Positions 33,106 to 41,934 of a DNA stretch of 64,000 nucleotides are shown piece after piece (positions within the stretch are counted from its first letter, which is position 1; the number at the start of each line of letters is the position of its first letter). A model generated the notes under the pieces. That model did no database searches. It was not told the origin of the DNA and saw only the letters and a list, made by a program, of their open reading frames with translations. Position numbers and translations under genes: made by a program. Source of the stretch: Pseudofabraea citricarpa (lineage: Eukaryota; Ascomycota; Leotiomycetes; Helotiales; Dermateaceae); assembly GCA_029641185.1 (NCBI GenBank), contig JAPWGK010000003.1, positions 1,736,001 through 1,800,000 on the forward strand, in the 5' to 3' direction.

Positions 33106-33752
33106 GTTTCTTAAACTGCAACAAAGCTAAGAAAATTGAGGTAGAATGCAGTAGAATACAAAAATAAAACCGTGGCTTTACGAAGATGGATAATACACCA
33201 GACCAAAAGTTACTTGCGGAGCCCCACTCTAAAGAGACCGGCGTCATGCGCCATCTATGCACAACAGCGGAAGAACTTTGCGCTCAACCGCTGATGGAAT
33301 TTTTTAATTGGTCAATCACCCAAAATTTCGAATGATATCCGCTCTCTTGATTTCGACCTCCGAGATGTTGCGGAAATGTATGACGCCGCTGTCCTGCATG
33401 AATCCTCTCCAGTGCTGCGCACCAATCCGCAACGTCAGCTCAGCTATTGACCGAAGGCTGCTTCGAATCGCGGTGCAAAATCCCCATAGTAAATATTGGT
33501 ACGTTCCGCTAGAATGATTCTGAAAATACTCAAATTGTAGATGTTGTAAATCGGTCTACACGAACAGCAAGTATTTAAGCCAGCATCTTTGATTTTAAGC
33601 TCATGAGTTTAGATGAAGCTTTTCTTTTTTGGCGTATTCCCAAGCAGTTTTCAAATGTGATAGACCAGAGTTACATCTTTACTAGCATGCTCCAATTTCA
33701 TTTTACTCTTTTAAAGTATATGTGGTGATTCTAGGTGCCTCCACTATGACCG
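33106..33752. other. Intergenic, promoter of the transporter gene
   Basis: This spacer carries four CGGAA-type words (near 33213, 33266, 33372 and 33503 on either strand), the core of Zn2Cys6 half-sites. No gene was seen. Confidence 0.4.
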
Positions 33753-34736
33753 TCATTTTCCAACCGGTTTCTTTCCCAAAGTTCCCGGCAATACTACTGC
33801 CGCATCTCCAGCCATGACTTTCGGTTGTTCATCGATCCAGTCAACCAATCTGTCATAATTCCTACATTGATGCTTCGCTCCCCAACCCGTAGCGATTCCC
33901 GCGTCGCTCACGCTCCCATCTTCTTCCAACATTGGCTCCAATGTCGGATCAGCATAGCACATCAGAGCTTGTCGAACAATCTCTACACAATGCTCAAAAT
34001 GCCCTCCAATTGTGTATTCTGCAAAGCTTCCCGGATACTCCTGCGTCAGTACCGAAGGGCCATCTTTAAGAAGTGAGTGCCATGCAAATCGTATAACGCC
34101 TACGCAGTGCAATTGATGGAATAAAGCGAGAGAATATACTTGTCGAGTGGCGTTCTTCGGTGCTGATGGTTGAAGTCCTTTTTTCGTGGGGTGATCAACC
34201 CAAATAAATCCTGTGCGACTCACTTAGAACCATTTTATGGATACAAGAATTCAACACACTCACGAGACTCGAGTGACTGCCAAGCCTCTTTGCTTATCGC
34301 ATCGTCTCTGTCAAGAGCAAATCTAGAATCTGGCATCCATGTTGTTTCATACATAGACTCAGAAATATCTAAAGCCCAAAACAGTCGTCATCTACTGATT
34401 CTAAATCGAGGACCTTGTCTGTAACTTACGTGCTGGTACGCCTGGTATTTCATGTGAGCCATACTCGTGTAGGCTATCATAGATCACAATTGAAGTTGCC
34501 CCCGATAGGAATACAATGAGCAAGATTGCAATCTGTGAGAACGGTATTCTGGACAACCATGCTAAGACACTAATCTTAAGATCCAACGTTGATGTCCCAG
34601 CTTCAGAATCAGCATCGGCCTCCTCCTTCTCCACTGGTATATACTGCCGATTCGACCATGGCAGACCGGATGAAAGGCTGAGATTAGAACTACTTTTGCG
34701 AGACCAAGGGTTGAGAAAAGTTGGAAGGTTTGACAT
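33753..34736 (-). CDS. UstYa-family oxidase (DUF3328), canonical type
   Basis: Three exons (34736-34430, 34368-34264, 34210-33753) sum to 289 codons. A cytoplasmic N-terminus is followed by one membrane anchor (IAILLIVFLSGATSIVIYD). The lumenal domain has the YETTWMPDS...W..L region and the two HxxHC motifs: FHQLHCVGVIR and HFEHCVEIVRQALMCYADPT. This pair is the hallmark of UstYa, the copper-type oxidase that cyclises or hydroxylates ribosomal peptides in ustiloxin, phomopsin and asperipin pathways, and of related halogenases and hydroxylases in other clusters. It heads the group of UstYa-like genes up to 40 kb. The start is the ATG at 34736; the longer open frame upstream is leader. Confidence 0.85.
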
Positions 34737-35762
34737 GATTGTACCAGGAGTAGTAAAAATAATATTTTGAAGAACCTTGAAGGCAAATGTAAGGTCAATT
34801 GAGTTTTTGGTAGAGTGGTCAAAAATTACAGAATCAAGTACAGTATGTTCCTGGTCTGCTGCGATATGACATTCATCGATGCCCCCATGGTAGGAGTATT
34901 GCGCACGGTAAAACAAACCAGGCACTGCATGAGTCGGTTTGGGAATTCCGAAGTACCTGCATAGAGCGGACCGATCTCTTCGTTTTCCGTCTCACTGAAG
35001 TTTCCCGAACAGGGCAGTGGGGTAAGATGCCGCGTCTTTCTAAGCGAGGAAGTGGCGGCTGTTGTCGGTATGGTGCGTTCAGTAGTCAAAGCTTACCAAT
35101 ACCCTGTAATACAGGCAGCTAGGCCCCAAATTTTAGCGAATTCGCTTCTAAGATTCAGTGATAGTGCGCTAGAAATTTAGCCACAGTTAATCAAGTCCCT
35201 AAAATCCAGACTATTCGCTTACGCCTTTGTTAGTAGACATAGAATCCGAGTATTGCTGTTTATGAGTAATGGAAAATCTGAATTTCCAGTCGAAATCAGG
35301 TGGATAAAACATCTCTTACTTAAGGATTCATTTCTATGTCTAGCGATCTATTCAACTCATGTCTTGATGCTCCATTTAAGTCTTGGAAGTTTAGAATTAA
35401 ACAATTCCTCCCTTCCCGCCGCTCGCCAAAAAAAGAAGAAAATAGAGATAAAAATAGAGAGCAAAAAGCGTACATAATTCTTCATACTTTCACGCTATAT
35501 ATAGACTTCAGTTCAGTCAAGGTGGGTTAAGGTAAAATGTTAAAATCGTTTCCGTAAATCACGGCAACCAGGCATTATAGGAAGCATGCTGTTGTAATTG
35601 ATATTCCTTCGTTAAATAATTTGCCTTCTCTACTACTGTTCGTTTCCTAACTATAGATGAAAATAAATAATATCCCATATCCCTGAGATCCAATGCACTT
35701 CATGGAATAGACTTGTGATTCATCTAACACTGAGACTCTTCTGGCACCACCAAGTGCATACT
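34737..35762. other. Intergenic between UstYa-type genes
   Basis: It holds the promoter of the canonical UstYa gene and the 3' flank of the next gene. TTTCCGTAAATCACGG (about 35549) contains spaced CCG/CGG half-sites. No gene was recognised. Confidence 0.4.
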
Positions 35763-36615
35763 TTATAGAGCGTGCAAATTAGTGTTCTTGGTGTAGCAGG
35801 TTGAGTAGTTGAGTGTAACAAGCGTGCCAATCTCGTGGAGAGGGAAACCTTCATCGCCTGTAAGGACATTGATGCAATGTTCAGTGTGCTCGTATTCCTT
35901 CAAATTATCAGTCTCGTTTTTTATACAACAATTTAGGAGCATGACACTTACGAGAAGACTTCCAGGTATTCCCAAACTGGAAATACGCAAAGATCGTGTC
36001 ATCATCTTCCAAATATGGCGACAGTGCCATACATGGTATTCTAAAGGAAAAGATATCAATATTACAATCATTGATAAAGTTATGTTGGAGGAATAGCTTA
36101 CCCCAGTTAAGCCAAAGGATCTCCTCCTCTCCTTCTCTTGCACGCGCCTGGGAAACCTGATCGGTAGCATTCTGGAATCGCCACCACTCAAATTCTCTTG
36201 ACAGATATTCATCTTGAATTTCAGGATCATAGCACTGAGCTGGGACCCATGAGTAGAGAATGATATCGAACTTGCATCCACGGGATCTTGCCTCATCTGG
36301 AGAGTGTCCGCAGAAATAGGCGTTCTCAATGGGTTCTTCGGTCTGCGTAAGTGCCCTGTCCCAGCCGGGTTCTAATTTTGGGCCTTTGCTGTAATTCATG
36401 TTAAGCACAAAGAGGGTTACAACAACGCCGAGGATGAGAAAACCAATATTCCAGATAGCTCCGAAACGACGAGCCCGAGTCTTGAGTGCGGTCATGTGGT
36501 TGTATTCGAAAGGATGTTTCTCGAGCAATGCTTCTTGATCAAAGCATTCTTGTTCGTAGGATGATTTGGAAACCAAAGGTTGTGAACCTTCAGTATTCTG
36601 TTCTTTGGCCGACAT
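35763..36615 (-). CDS. Divergent UstYa-like protein 1
   Basis: Three exons (36615-36102, 36040-35952, 35897-35763) sum to 245 codons. A cytoplasmic tail and one anchor (IWNIGFLILGVVVTLFVLN) precede a lumenal domain that starts with the signature shared by four neighbours: CGHSPDEARSRGCKFDIILY followed by SWVPAQCYD. Two HxxHC motifs are present, YHVWHCRHIWKMM and EHTEHCINVL, and both appear only after splicing. The overall plan (anchor, HxxHC twice) is that of UstYa, but the CG.(S/T)..EA...C.FD block marks a separate clade. A role as an oxidase acting on a peptide in the secretory pathway is inferred. Confidence 0.75.
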
Positions 36616-37282
36616 TGTGATTGTACAAGGTAAGATTCGGTTGCCTTCTTACTCAACAGCACAGAGGTGGTGGCAGTGGACAAGAAAATTATAACGATAT
36701 TCACAGGAAAGGATGAGATTGAAGATATGCCTGGTCAACAAATATGAAGTCAGAAACCGGAAAGTCCTAAGTGGTACTCACAACTGGAACTAGATATTTG
36801 CGGAACTAGGCATGTAGCGGTATAGCAGATATGATATAGCGGTGATAGTCCAACGGAAAATGCTCACGGACTATGGAGGCATCCGTGGAAAACAACCGTT
36901 GCGTTCGCATAACTTGTCTCGGTTTTCCGAGGTCAAGATTACCTGGAGTGGAAGGCCGAGAATTCCCGCATCGCTAAAAGAAAAATAGCCAACATCGCCG
37001 AGCACAAATTTCCGGTCCTTTCATCTGCAAATTGATTGGCCAATTGGACTTGTGGGGACCTTTTGAGAAACAAGAGCTTGCAGCGGCGTATATCGGTCAA
37101 CTCGAATTGGATTTCCTTGGAAGCAGTAATTAATGGTTGAACCAGACAGTCATTGAGTCTCAAATTTTTCAATTGTTTCAGTCATTCTGTTGACATATAG
37201 CTCTACCAAGAAGCAACCTTTGAAAATGCCAATGTTTGCTACCATTTAATTCTTCTCGACTCCAATCACCAATTTCTGCCCC
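36616..37282. other. Intergenic, promoter of UstYa-like 1
   Basis: It contains TTTGCGGAACTAGG (about 36797), CAACGGAAAATG (about 36852) and CGGTTTTCCG (about 36918), all CGG-type words upstream of the gene. No other gene was seen. Confidence 0.4.
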
Positions 37283-38038
37283 TTAACAAGTTAAAAATGC
37301 CACGGTGATTTCTGTCAATAGATCTTGCAAAGGATGTCTATCCAGTGTAATCTGACCGCAATGTTGAGTGTGGGCAATATCACTAAGTGCCGGCTCGATT
37401 CTCCTGCCCACAATCATAGCCCGATTCATCTTCTGCCATTGATAATTGCAATGAATAAGATGCCATTCGAGCGGCGCCCAAATGAGTTCGTCAGGTCCAC
37501 TTCTCAAGTGGAGCTCATCTTCACGCAATTCAATAGTTCCATCCTGATCAGCCCAGTATCTCCATTTCCGCTCATGGCGAAATGCTTCCGTGAGGCCAGG
37601 GTCCTGACATTGTGGAGGCAGCCATGCCATGGACAAAATGTCAAAAATGCAACCAGATGCTTTGGCTTCTTCAATTGAAGCACCGCATGTATAATCCTTG
37701 CGGAGGGATTTAGGGTCGATGAGATCAGTTGTGTGTGCAAACTTCACCGGAGAAAATGCAAAGCTAGCGATTGCGATGAAAATAACCAAGGCAATGCCTG
37801 CGATCAAGAGGTAAAATACCCTTAAGCGTTTGTGAAGGCGGTTGAGGCTGTCTGTAAGATTTGCCTCAAAGTAATCCCGTTCTGTGTCGATGATAGTGTG
37901 TGTTGCAGGCATATCGAGAGTCTCATCGCTATCGCTGGAAATCTTCTCAAATTTTGGACCAGAGTTGTTCATCTTGTTCTTTGAGATGAGATCTGAAAAC
38001 CTTGGTGCAATAGAGGTATAAGAGTTTACTAGCAACAT
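37283..38038 (-). CDS. Divergent UstYa-like protein 2
   Basis: A single exon of 251 codons from the ATG at 38038; MNNSGPKFEK at 37972 is an equally good start (229 residues). One membrane anchor (FYLLIAGIALVIFIAIASFA) is followed by the clade signature CGASIEEAKASGCIFDILSM and AWLPPQCQD. Both HxxHC motifs are intact: WHLIHCNYQWQKM and AHTQHCGQITL. The protein is close in plan and size to UstYa-like 1 and 3. It reads divergently from UstYa-like 3, with a shared 430-bp promoter, so the two are probably co-expressed. Confidence 0.78.
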   Translation of the reverse strand: MLLVNSYTSIAPRFSDLISKNKMNNSGPKFEKISSDSDETLDMPATHTIIDTERDYFEANLTDSLNRLHKRLRVFYLLIAGIALVIFIAIASFAFSPVKFAHTTDLIDPKSLRKDYTCGASIEEAKASGCIFDILSMAWLPPQCQDPGLTEAFRHERKWRYWADQDGTIELREDELHLRSGPDELIWAPLEWHLIHCNYQWQKMNRAMIVGRRIEPALSDIAHTQHCGQITLDRHPLQDLLTEITVAFLTC

Positions 38039-38467
38039 TTTTTAGATACTTTAATTTATAGCTGTATTACCAAAAGGTATTCTTACATTTGCTCATGAAA
38101 GGTGGTGACATCGGAGCCGGGTGGTGAGTCGTACGTGCTTGAAAAAGGTTTGACGATTGAGAAGTAAAATGCCACATCAAATGGGAGAAATAACCAGAAG
38201 TAAAGGTTGTTAATATCAGTCACGTAAATCCCAGGGGCCGCATATGTTTTCCGAATAAGTTTCGTGCGCTATCGGATTGGAGGATCAGCAAACCCGGTTC
38301 CGTTCCGCTCCAAACCGCTCTGGAAAGTCGCGTGGAGACTCATGTACTGACCAACGCAAAATCTCATGTGCCAAATGGGTCACGTAGCAAAACTTCATGA
38401 ATCTGTATAGCAAAAACAGAACAATCGTTTTCTAGTTTCGAAATAAACCTTATCATATAAAATCTCC
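38039..38467. promoter_or_regulatory. Shared divergent promoter of UstYa-like 2 and 3
   Basis: This 429-bp spacer has CCGCATATG, TTTTCCGAATAAG (about 38248) and CGGTTCCGTTCCGCTCC (about 38297). Read on the other strand the last is GCGGAACGGAACCG, a pair of ACGGAA/GCGGAA words like those upstream of the repeat precursor. Binding by the nearby Zn2Cys6 protein is inference. Confidence 0.4.
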
Positions 38468-39094
38468 ATGTCAAGATCGGAATACAGCGACGTCGAGCTA
38501 AGCGACGCAGTACCAGATTACTCTACATCACTCAAGAAGCGACTCAGCCGTTTCTCCAGCAGTAACTTAGCATGGCTTTCTCACCAGAGCCTATTCTATC
38601 CATCGATTGCATGCGTGGTTGGATTTACAACGATGGCCATCACAAGCTGGATAATTTTGACCAGCTTTCACGAACACAGTTATGTTAATAGCTGCGGTAA
38701 TACACCATATGAAGCGCGAGCCAATAAATGTCAGTTCGACATCATGGAAATTGCTTGGGTACCAGAGAAATGCTTTGATGAAGCACGCATGCAAGCTGAA
38801 GATCCATTTGGTCGGTGGAGCTTCTACCAGGATGTGCATCGTGAGTGGGATCTAACCGAGGAGGTTTTACTCTCAGGGGAACTGCCAGTGTTCTATGCGG
38901 ATTGGAGTTTTCATCAGGCGCATTGTGCATATATATTGAAGAGATTAGTGAGGGGAGTTGTGGAAGGTGTGGAAATGCCGAACCGAACGATCGATATGGG
39001 ACACACAATGCATTGTTCTGGTGCATTGGTCGAGGAAAAGAGAGATACAATGGTTACGATGGCCATTGTGAATTATCTGACGTGTAAAGAATAG
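38468..39094 (+). CDS. Divergent UstYa-like protein 3
   Basis: A single exon of 208 codons. An N-terminal cytoplasmic stretch and one anchor (SIACVVGFTTMAITSWIIL) precede CGNTPYEARANKCQFDIMEI and AWVPEKCFD. The HxxHC motifs are FHQAHCAYILKRL and GHTMHCSGALV. All expected metal-binding histidines are present, so the protein is probably active. It ends with NYLTCKE, like the LTC/LYC end of its neighbours. The gene faces UstYa-like 4 tail to tail with only 116 bp between. Confidence 0.78.
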   Translation: MSRSEYSDVELSDAVPDYSTSLKKRLSRFSSSNLAWLSHQSLFYPSIACVVGFTTMAITSWIILTSFHEHSYVNSCGNTPYEARANKCQFDIMEIAWVPEKCFDEARMQAEDPFGRWSFYQDVHREWDLTEEVLLSGELPVFYADWSFHQAHCAYILKRLVRGVVEGVEMPNRTIDMGHTMHCSGALVEEKRDTMVTMAIVNYLTCKE

Positions 39095-39210
39095 ATTGAT
39101 TTTCGGATTCTCAGATGGCTGCTGAGCAATTAATGTTTCAGTATACTCAATACATGCGAATCACATCTGTTATTACTTCTGGTGAACTGATACATAATGT
39201 ATTTCCCAAA

Positions 39211-39873
39211 TTATCCTTCCACGCAATACAAAAAGTCCATTTTAATCCTTACATCGCTTTGGTTTCTTTTCTCCCATCCATTCGGAAAACCGGCCAAGAA
39301 ATCGGCACATCTATCCATACCCTCAATATCCCAGATCCTACTATCAGCCATTCTTTTCTCGGTCAAGGTTCTCCGCAGCTTCTTCCATGCATACTGGCAC
39401 TGTTTGGCCAGAAAAACATCAGTCACCACTATCGTCTGCACATCTCCAGCCTTCAAGGCTTCGTTCGAGACTGCCGAATTTTGGGATGCTGTATCAGCAC
39501 TAGATACCATAAAATTGATGGGTAAAAATTCGAGTTCCAACCCCTCATCTGCGCACAGAGACGGTAACCATGAATAATGCAAAATATCGAAATGACAGCC
39601 ACGGTCTCTAGCTTCGGATGGTGAAGTGCCACAGGGAGATGGTGCATTTACTGGCTTGCCATTGGGCGCGGGTAGGCTAACTAGGAAGTAGAGAAAAAAA
39701 GCGAAGAAAGAACCCAGTAACAAGATGTAGGTCCAAAATCTGGGTTTCATGCTTTCTACCAGAATTTGGGCTTCTGACATGCTGATTTCGCCCTCATTGT
39801 AAAGACAATATGTTGATTCGGAACTATCGTAGTCGAGAGTTTTCTGTTCGTCGACGGGGTTTGATGGAGACAT
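39211..39873 (-). CDS. UstYa-like protein 4, HxxHC motifs lost
   Basis: A single exon of 220 codons from the ATG at 39873 (MSPSNPVDEQ); an upstream ATG at 39999 is less likely. The anchor (FWTYILLLGSFFAFFLYFLV) and the clade signature CGTSPSEARDRGCHFDILHY and SWLPSLCAD are conserved. Where the relatives have the first HxxHC this protein has FLAKQCQYAWKKL, and where they have the second it has IEGMDRCADFL. Both cysteines and the frame are kept but all four histidines are gone. It is therefore probably not an oxidase by itself. It may be a pseudo-enzyme partner, since UstYa-type proteins can act as pairs, or it may be drifting. Confidence 0.75.
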   Translation of the reverse strand: MSPSNPVDEQKTLDYDSSESTYCLYNEGEISMSEAQILVESMKPRFWTYILLLGSFFAFFLYFLVSLPAPNGKPVNAPSPCGTSPSEARDRGCHFDILHYSWLPSLCADEGLELEFLPINFMVSSADTASQNSAVSNEALKAGDVQTIVVTDVFLAKQCQYAWKKLRRTLTEKRMADSRIWDIEGMDRCADFLAGFPNGWEKRNQSDVRIKMDFLYCVEG

Positions 39874-40479
39874 TTTGTGTGTGAATTGGAAATGAAAACC
39901 AAGTGCTTTCGACGTTTTGGATGGGTTGAGTCTTGTGTCTGTCTGTAGGTAGAGAATGTGTGGTAGTGGAACGGGAACACTGGGTGGGTAAGTATGCATG
40001 TTAACCGAGCTGCGGAAACTGGAATTAAAGTCGCGGAATTGCACGCAAATTCTACTTCAACTTAGAGACATAGAATATCTTCGCTTACTACTATACTCTT
40101 TACAAGAGAAGTTAATCTATCTATCTCAAGAACTTATGGCAATGATTGCATCTTTGCATTTTTATATACGGAGTATACACAATGAGTGCTTGTCACGTGA
40201 TATGTGTTTCAACCTGAACTCCAGTTGAGCATTACTCACAACCTCAAATTATTTCAGATTTTGTGTAAGCTGTGAGGTAACTCAGAGAATATAGAATGGT
40301 TAATCTTCGTAGAGATCTGAGAGAACTTGCGCTGCACATGATCGTCCCCGCAGACTCTCAGGGGTCCCCTGCATATCATTGTCGTCATAATCGCGATACA
40401 ATCATAACAACCCAGAAATCATCAATAATCTATCAACTACATTCATTTGACCATTGCCATACACTGTCATCAAGACAAA
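39874..40479. promoter_or_regulatory. Divergent promoter of UstYa-like 4 and the reductase
   Basis: The region contains a block at 40005-40043 (CCGAGCTGCGGAAACTGG, then CGCGGAATTGCA) that recurs with about 80% identity at 41699-41739. It holds two CGGAA words 18 bp apart. No other gene was seen. Confidence 0.45.
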
Positions 40480-41566
40480 ATGCGTCTTACACAATGCCTC
40501 ATTGTCGCGGTAGTTGGCACCATCGTACCAGCTTGGTGCTTCGATGCTCAAAAGCCTATCATCGCGCCACACATTTCCCAACCACTGATTGGCTTCGGGA
40601 CATGGAACCTCAACCTCTCTCCCGAGAACACCACTGAGGCTGTGTCGTTTGCAATTCAGTCTGGGTATAGACAAATTGACTGCGCGGCTGCATATAAGAA
40701 CGAGAAAGCCGCGGGGAAGGGGATCGCTGATGGCTTGAAGAAGGCTAATCTCGCCAGAGAAGATATTTGGGTCACTTCAAAGCTGTGGAATGACCAGTAC
40801 GCCGAAGTCCGCTCTACTGTTGAGCCAAGCTGATTTTGTAATAGCCATGAAGATCCCGCTCTTGTTGAATCAGGGCTCGACCAAACACTTGCCGATCTTG
40901 GACTTGAGTACCTTGATCTTTATCTCATGCACTGGCCAGTAGGTAGCGGCACAGGAAAGAAAGACTTTCACTTTGACTACGTAGAGGTATGCATATATCA
41001 TCTCTTTTTGATATCTGAATACTGACAGGATCAAGACATGGCGTTCTATGATCGCACTCCCTAAAAACAAGGTTATAAATATCGGCATCTCCAACTTTGC
41101 CCCATCTCAGCTCCACGAAATCATCAGCAAAACAAACGTCAAGCCGTTCGCTCATCAAATGGAACTCCATCCATACTTGCAACAATCGGCATGGATCGCC
41201 ACCCACAAAGCGCTCGACATTTCCCTGACCGCATACTCACCTCTCGGAAATACCAATCCTACATATGGTGACCGGAGTGACCCTCCATCTCTTTTGAAGA
41301 ATGATGTGATGGTTGATATTGCAAAGGCAAGAAACTGTACGACGGCTCAGGTTGCTCTCACTTACGGAATGGGACGCGGGACTAGTGTCATTCCGAAGTC
41401 GTCACACCCAGATCATATCCTGGAGAATCTCAACGCGCAGGATTGTGTATTATTCTATGAAGACTTGGTGAAATTGAGATTGATGGGGAGGAAGTACTTA
41501 ACGCGGTTTAATAATCCTGGTAAGCAGTGGGGTGTCACGCTATTTGAGGGCTTGGATGGCGCTTAA
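40480..41566 (+). CDS. Aldo-keto reductase with N-terminal signal peptide
   Basis: Three exons (40480-40796, 40845-40986, 41036-41566) sum to 329 codons. The first residues, [20 protein letters not shown], look like a secretory signal, which is unusual for this normally cytosolic family. The AKR barrel is complete: [10 protein letters not shown], then [14 protein letters not shown] with the catalytic Asp and Tyr, TSKLWN with the Lys, and [10 protein letters not shown] with the His. [18 protein letters not shown] and SVIPKSS follow for NADPH binding. It would reduce a carbonyl using NADPH. Position and the predicted secretory route fit a tailoring step on the same peptide as the UstYa-like proteins, but this is inference. 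Confidence 0.85.
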
Positions 41567-41934
41567 AATCGCGCGTAACATAAAGTCTTACATGTTGACT
41601 GTATAATTAATGAGGGCAAGATGATTTGGGAAATATTGGGTTGCTTTAAGTGTATTCATAGCACGTTTAAGTTGGAACAGAGTAAACAAGTATGCGAGCC
41701 GAGCTACGGAAATTGAAATAAAAATTGCGGAACAGTGCATAAGTTTTGGTTTTGGAGAACTAGAACTCCACCCCTGTTTTGAACAAGATTCCTTCGAAGC
41801 ACTTTCATATAGCTTATGAAATTGCAGTGGAATTTAAGCGGTATTCTATTGGCAATCTTCACTTGGAGAATCACATTCTACTCTCGTTTCAACTCTAATA
41901 TTTCTGTGCACCGACACAATGCAGTCAAATAAGG
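41567..41934. promoter_or_regulatory. Orphan promoter-like block between convergent genes
   Basis: At 41699-41739 lies a second copy of the promoter block found at 40005-40043 (CCGAGCTACGGAAATTG, then TTGCGGAACAGTGCA). Downstream, the sequence runs CT-rich to an ATG at 41919 that opens only nine codons. This looks like the promoter of a lost gene, perhaps another UstYa-like copy, left in front of the regulator's 3' end. Confidence 0.4.
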
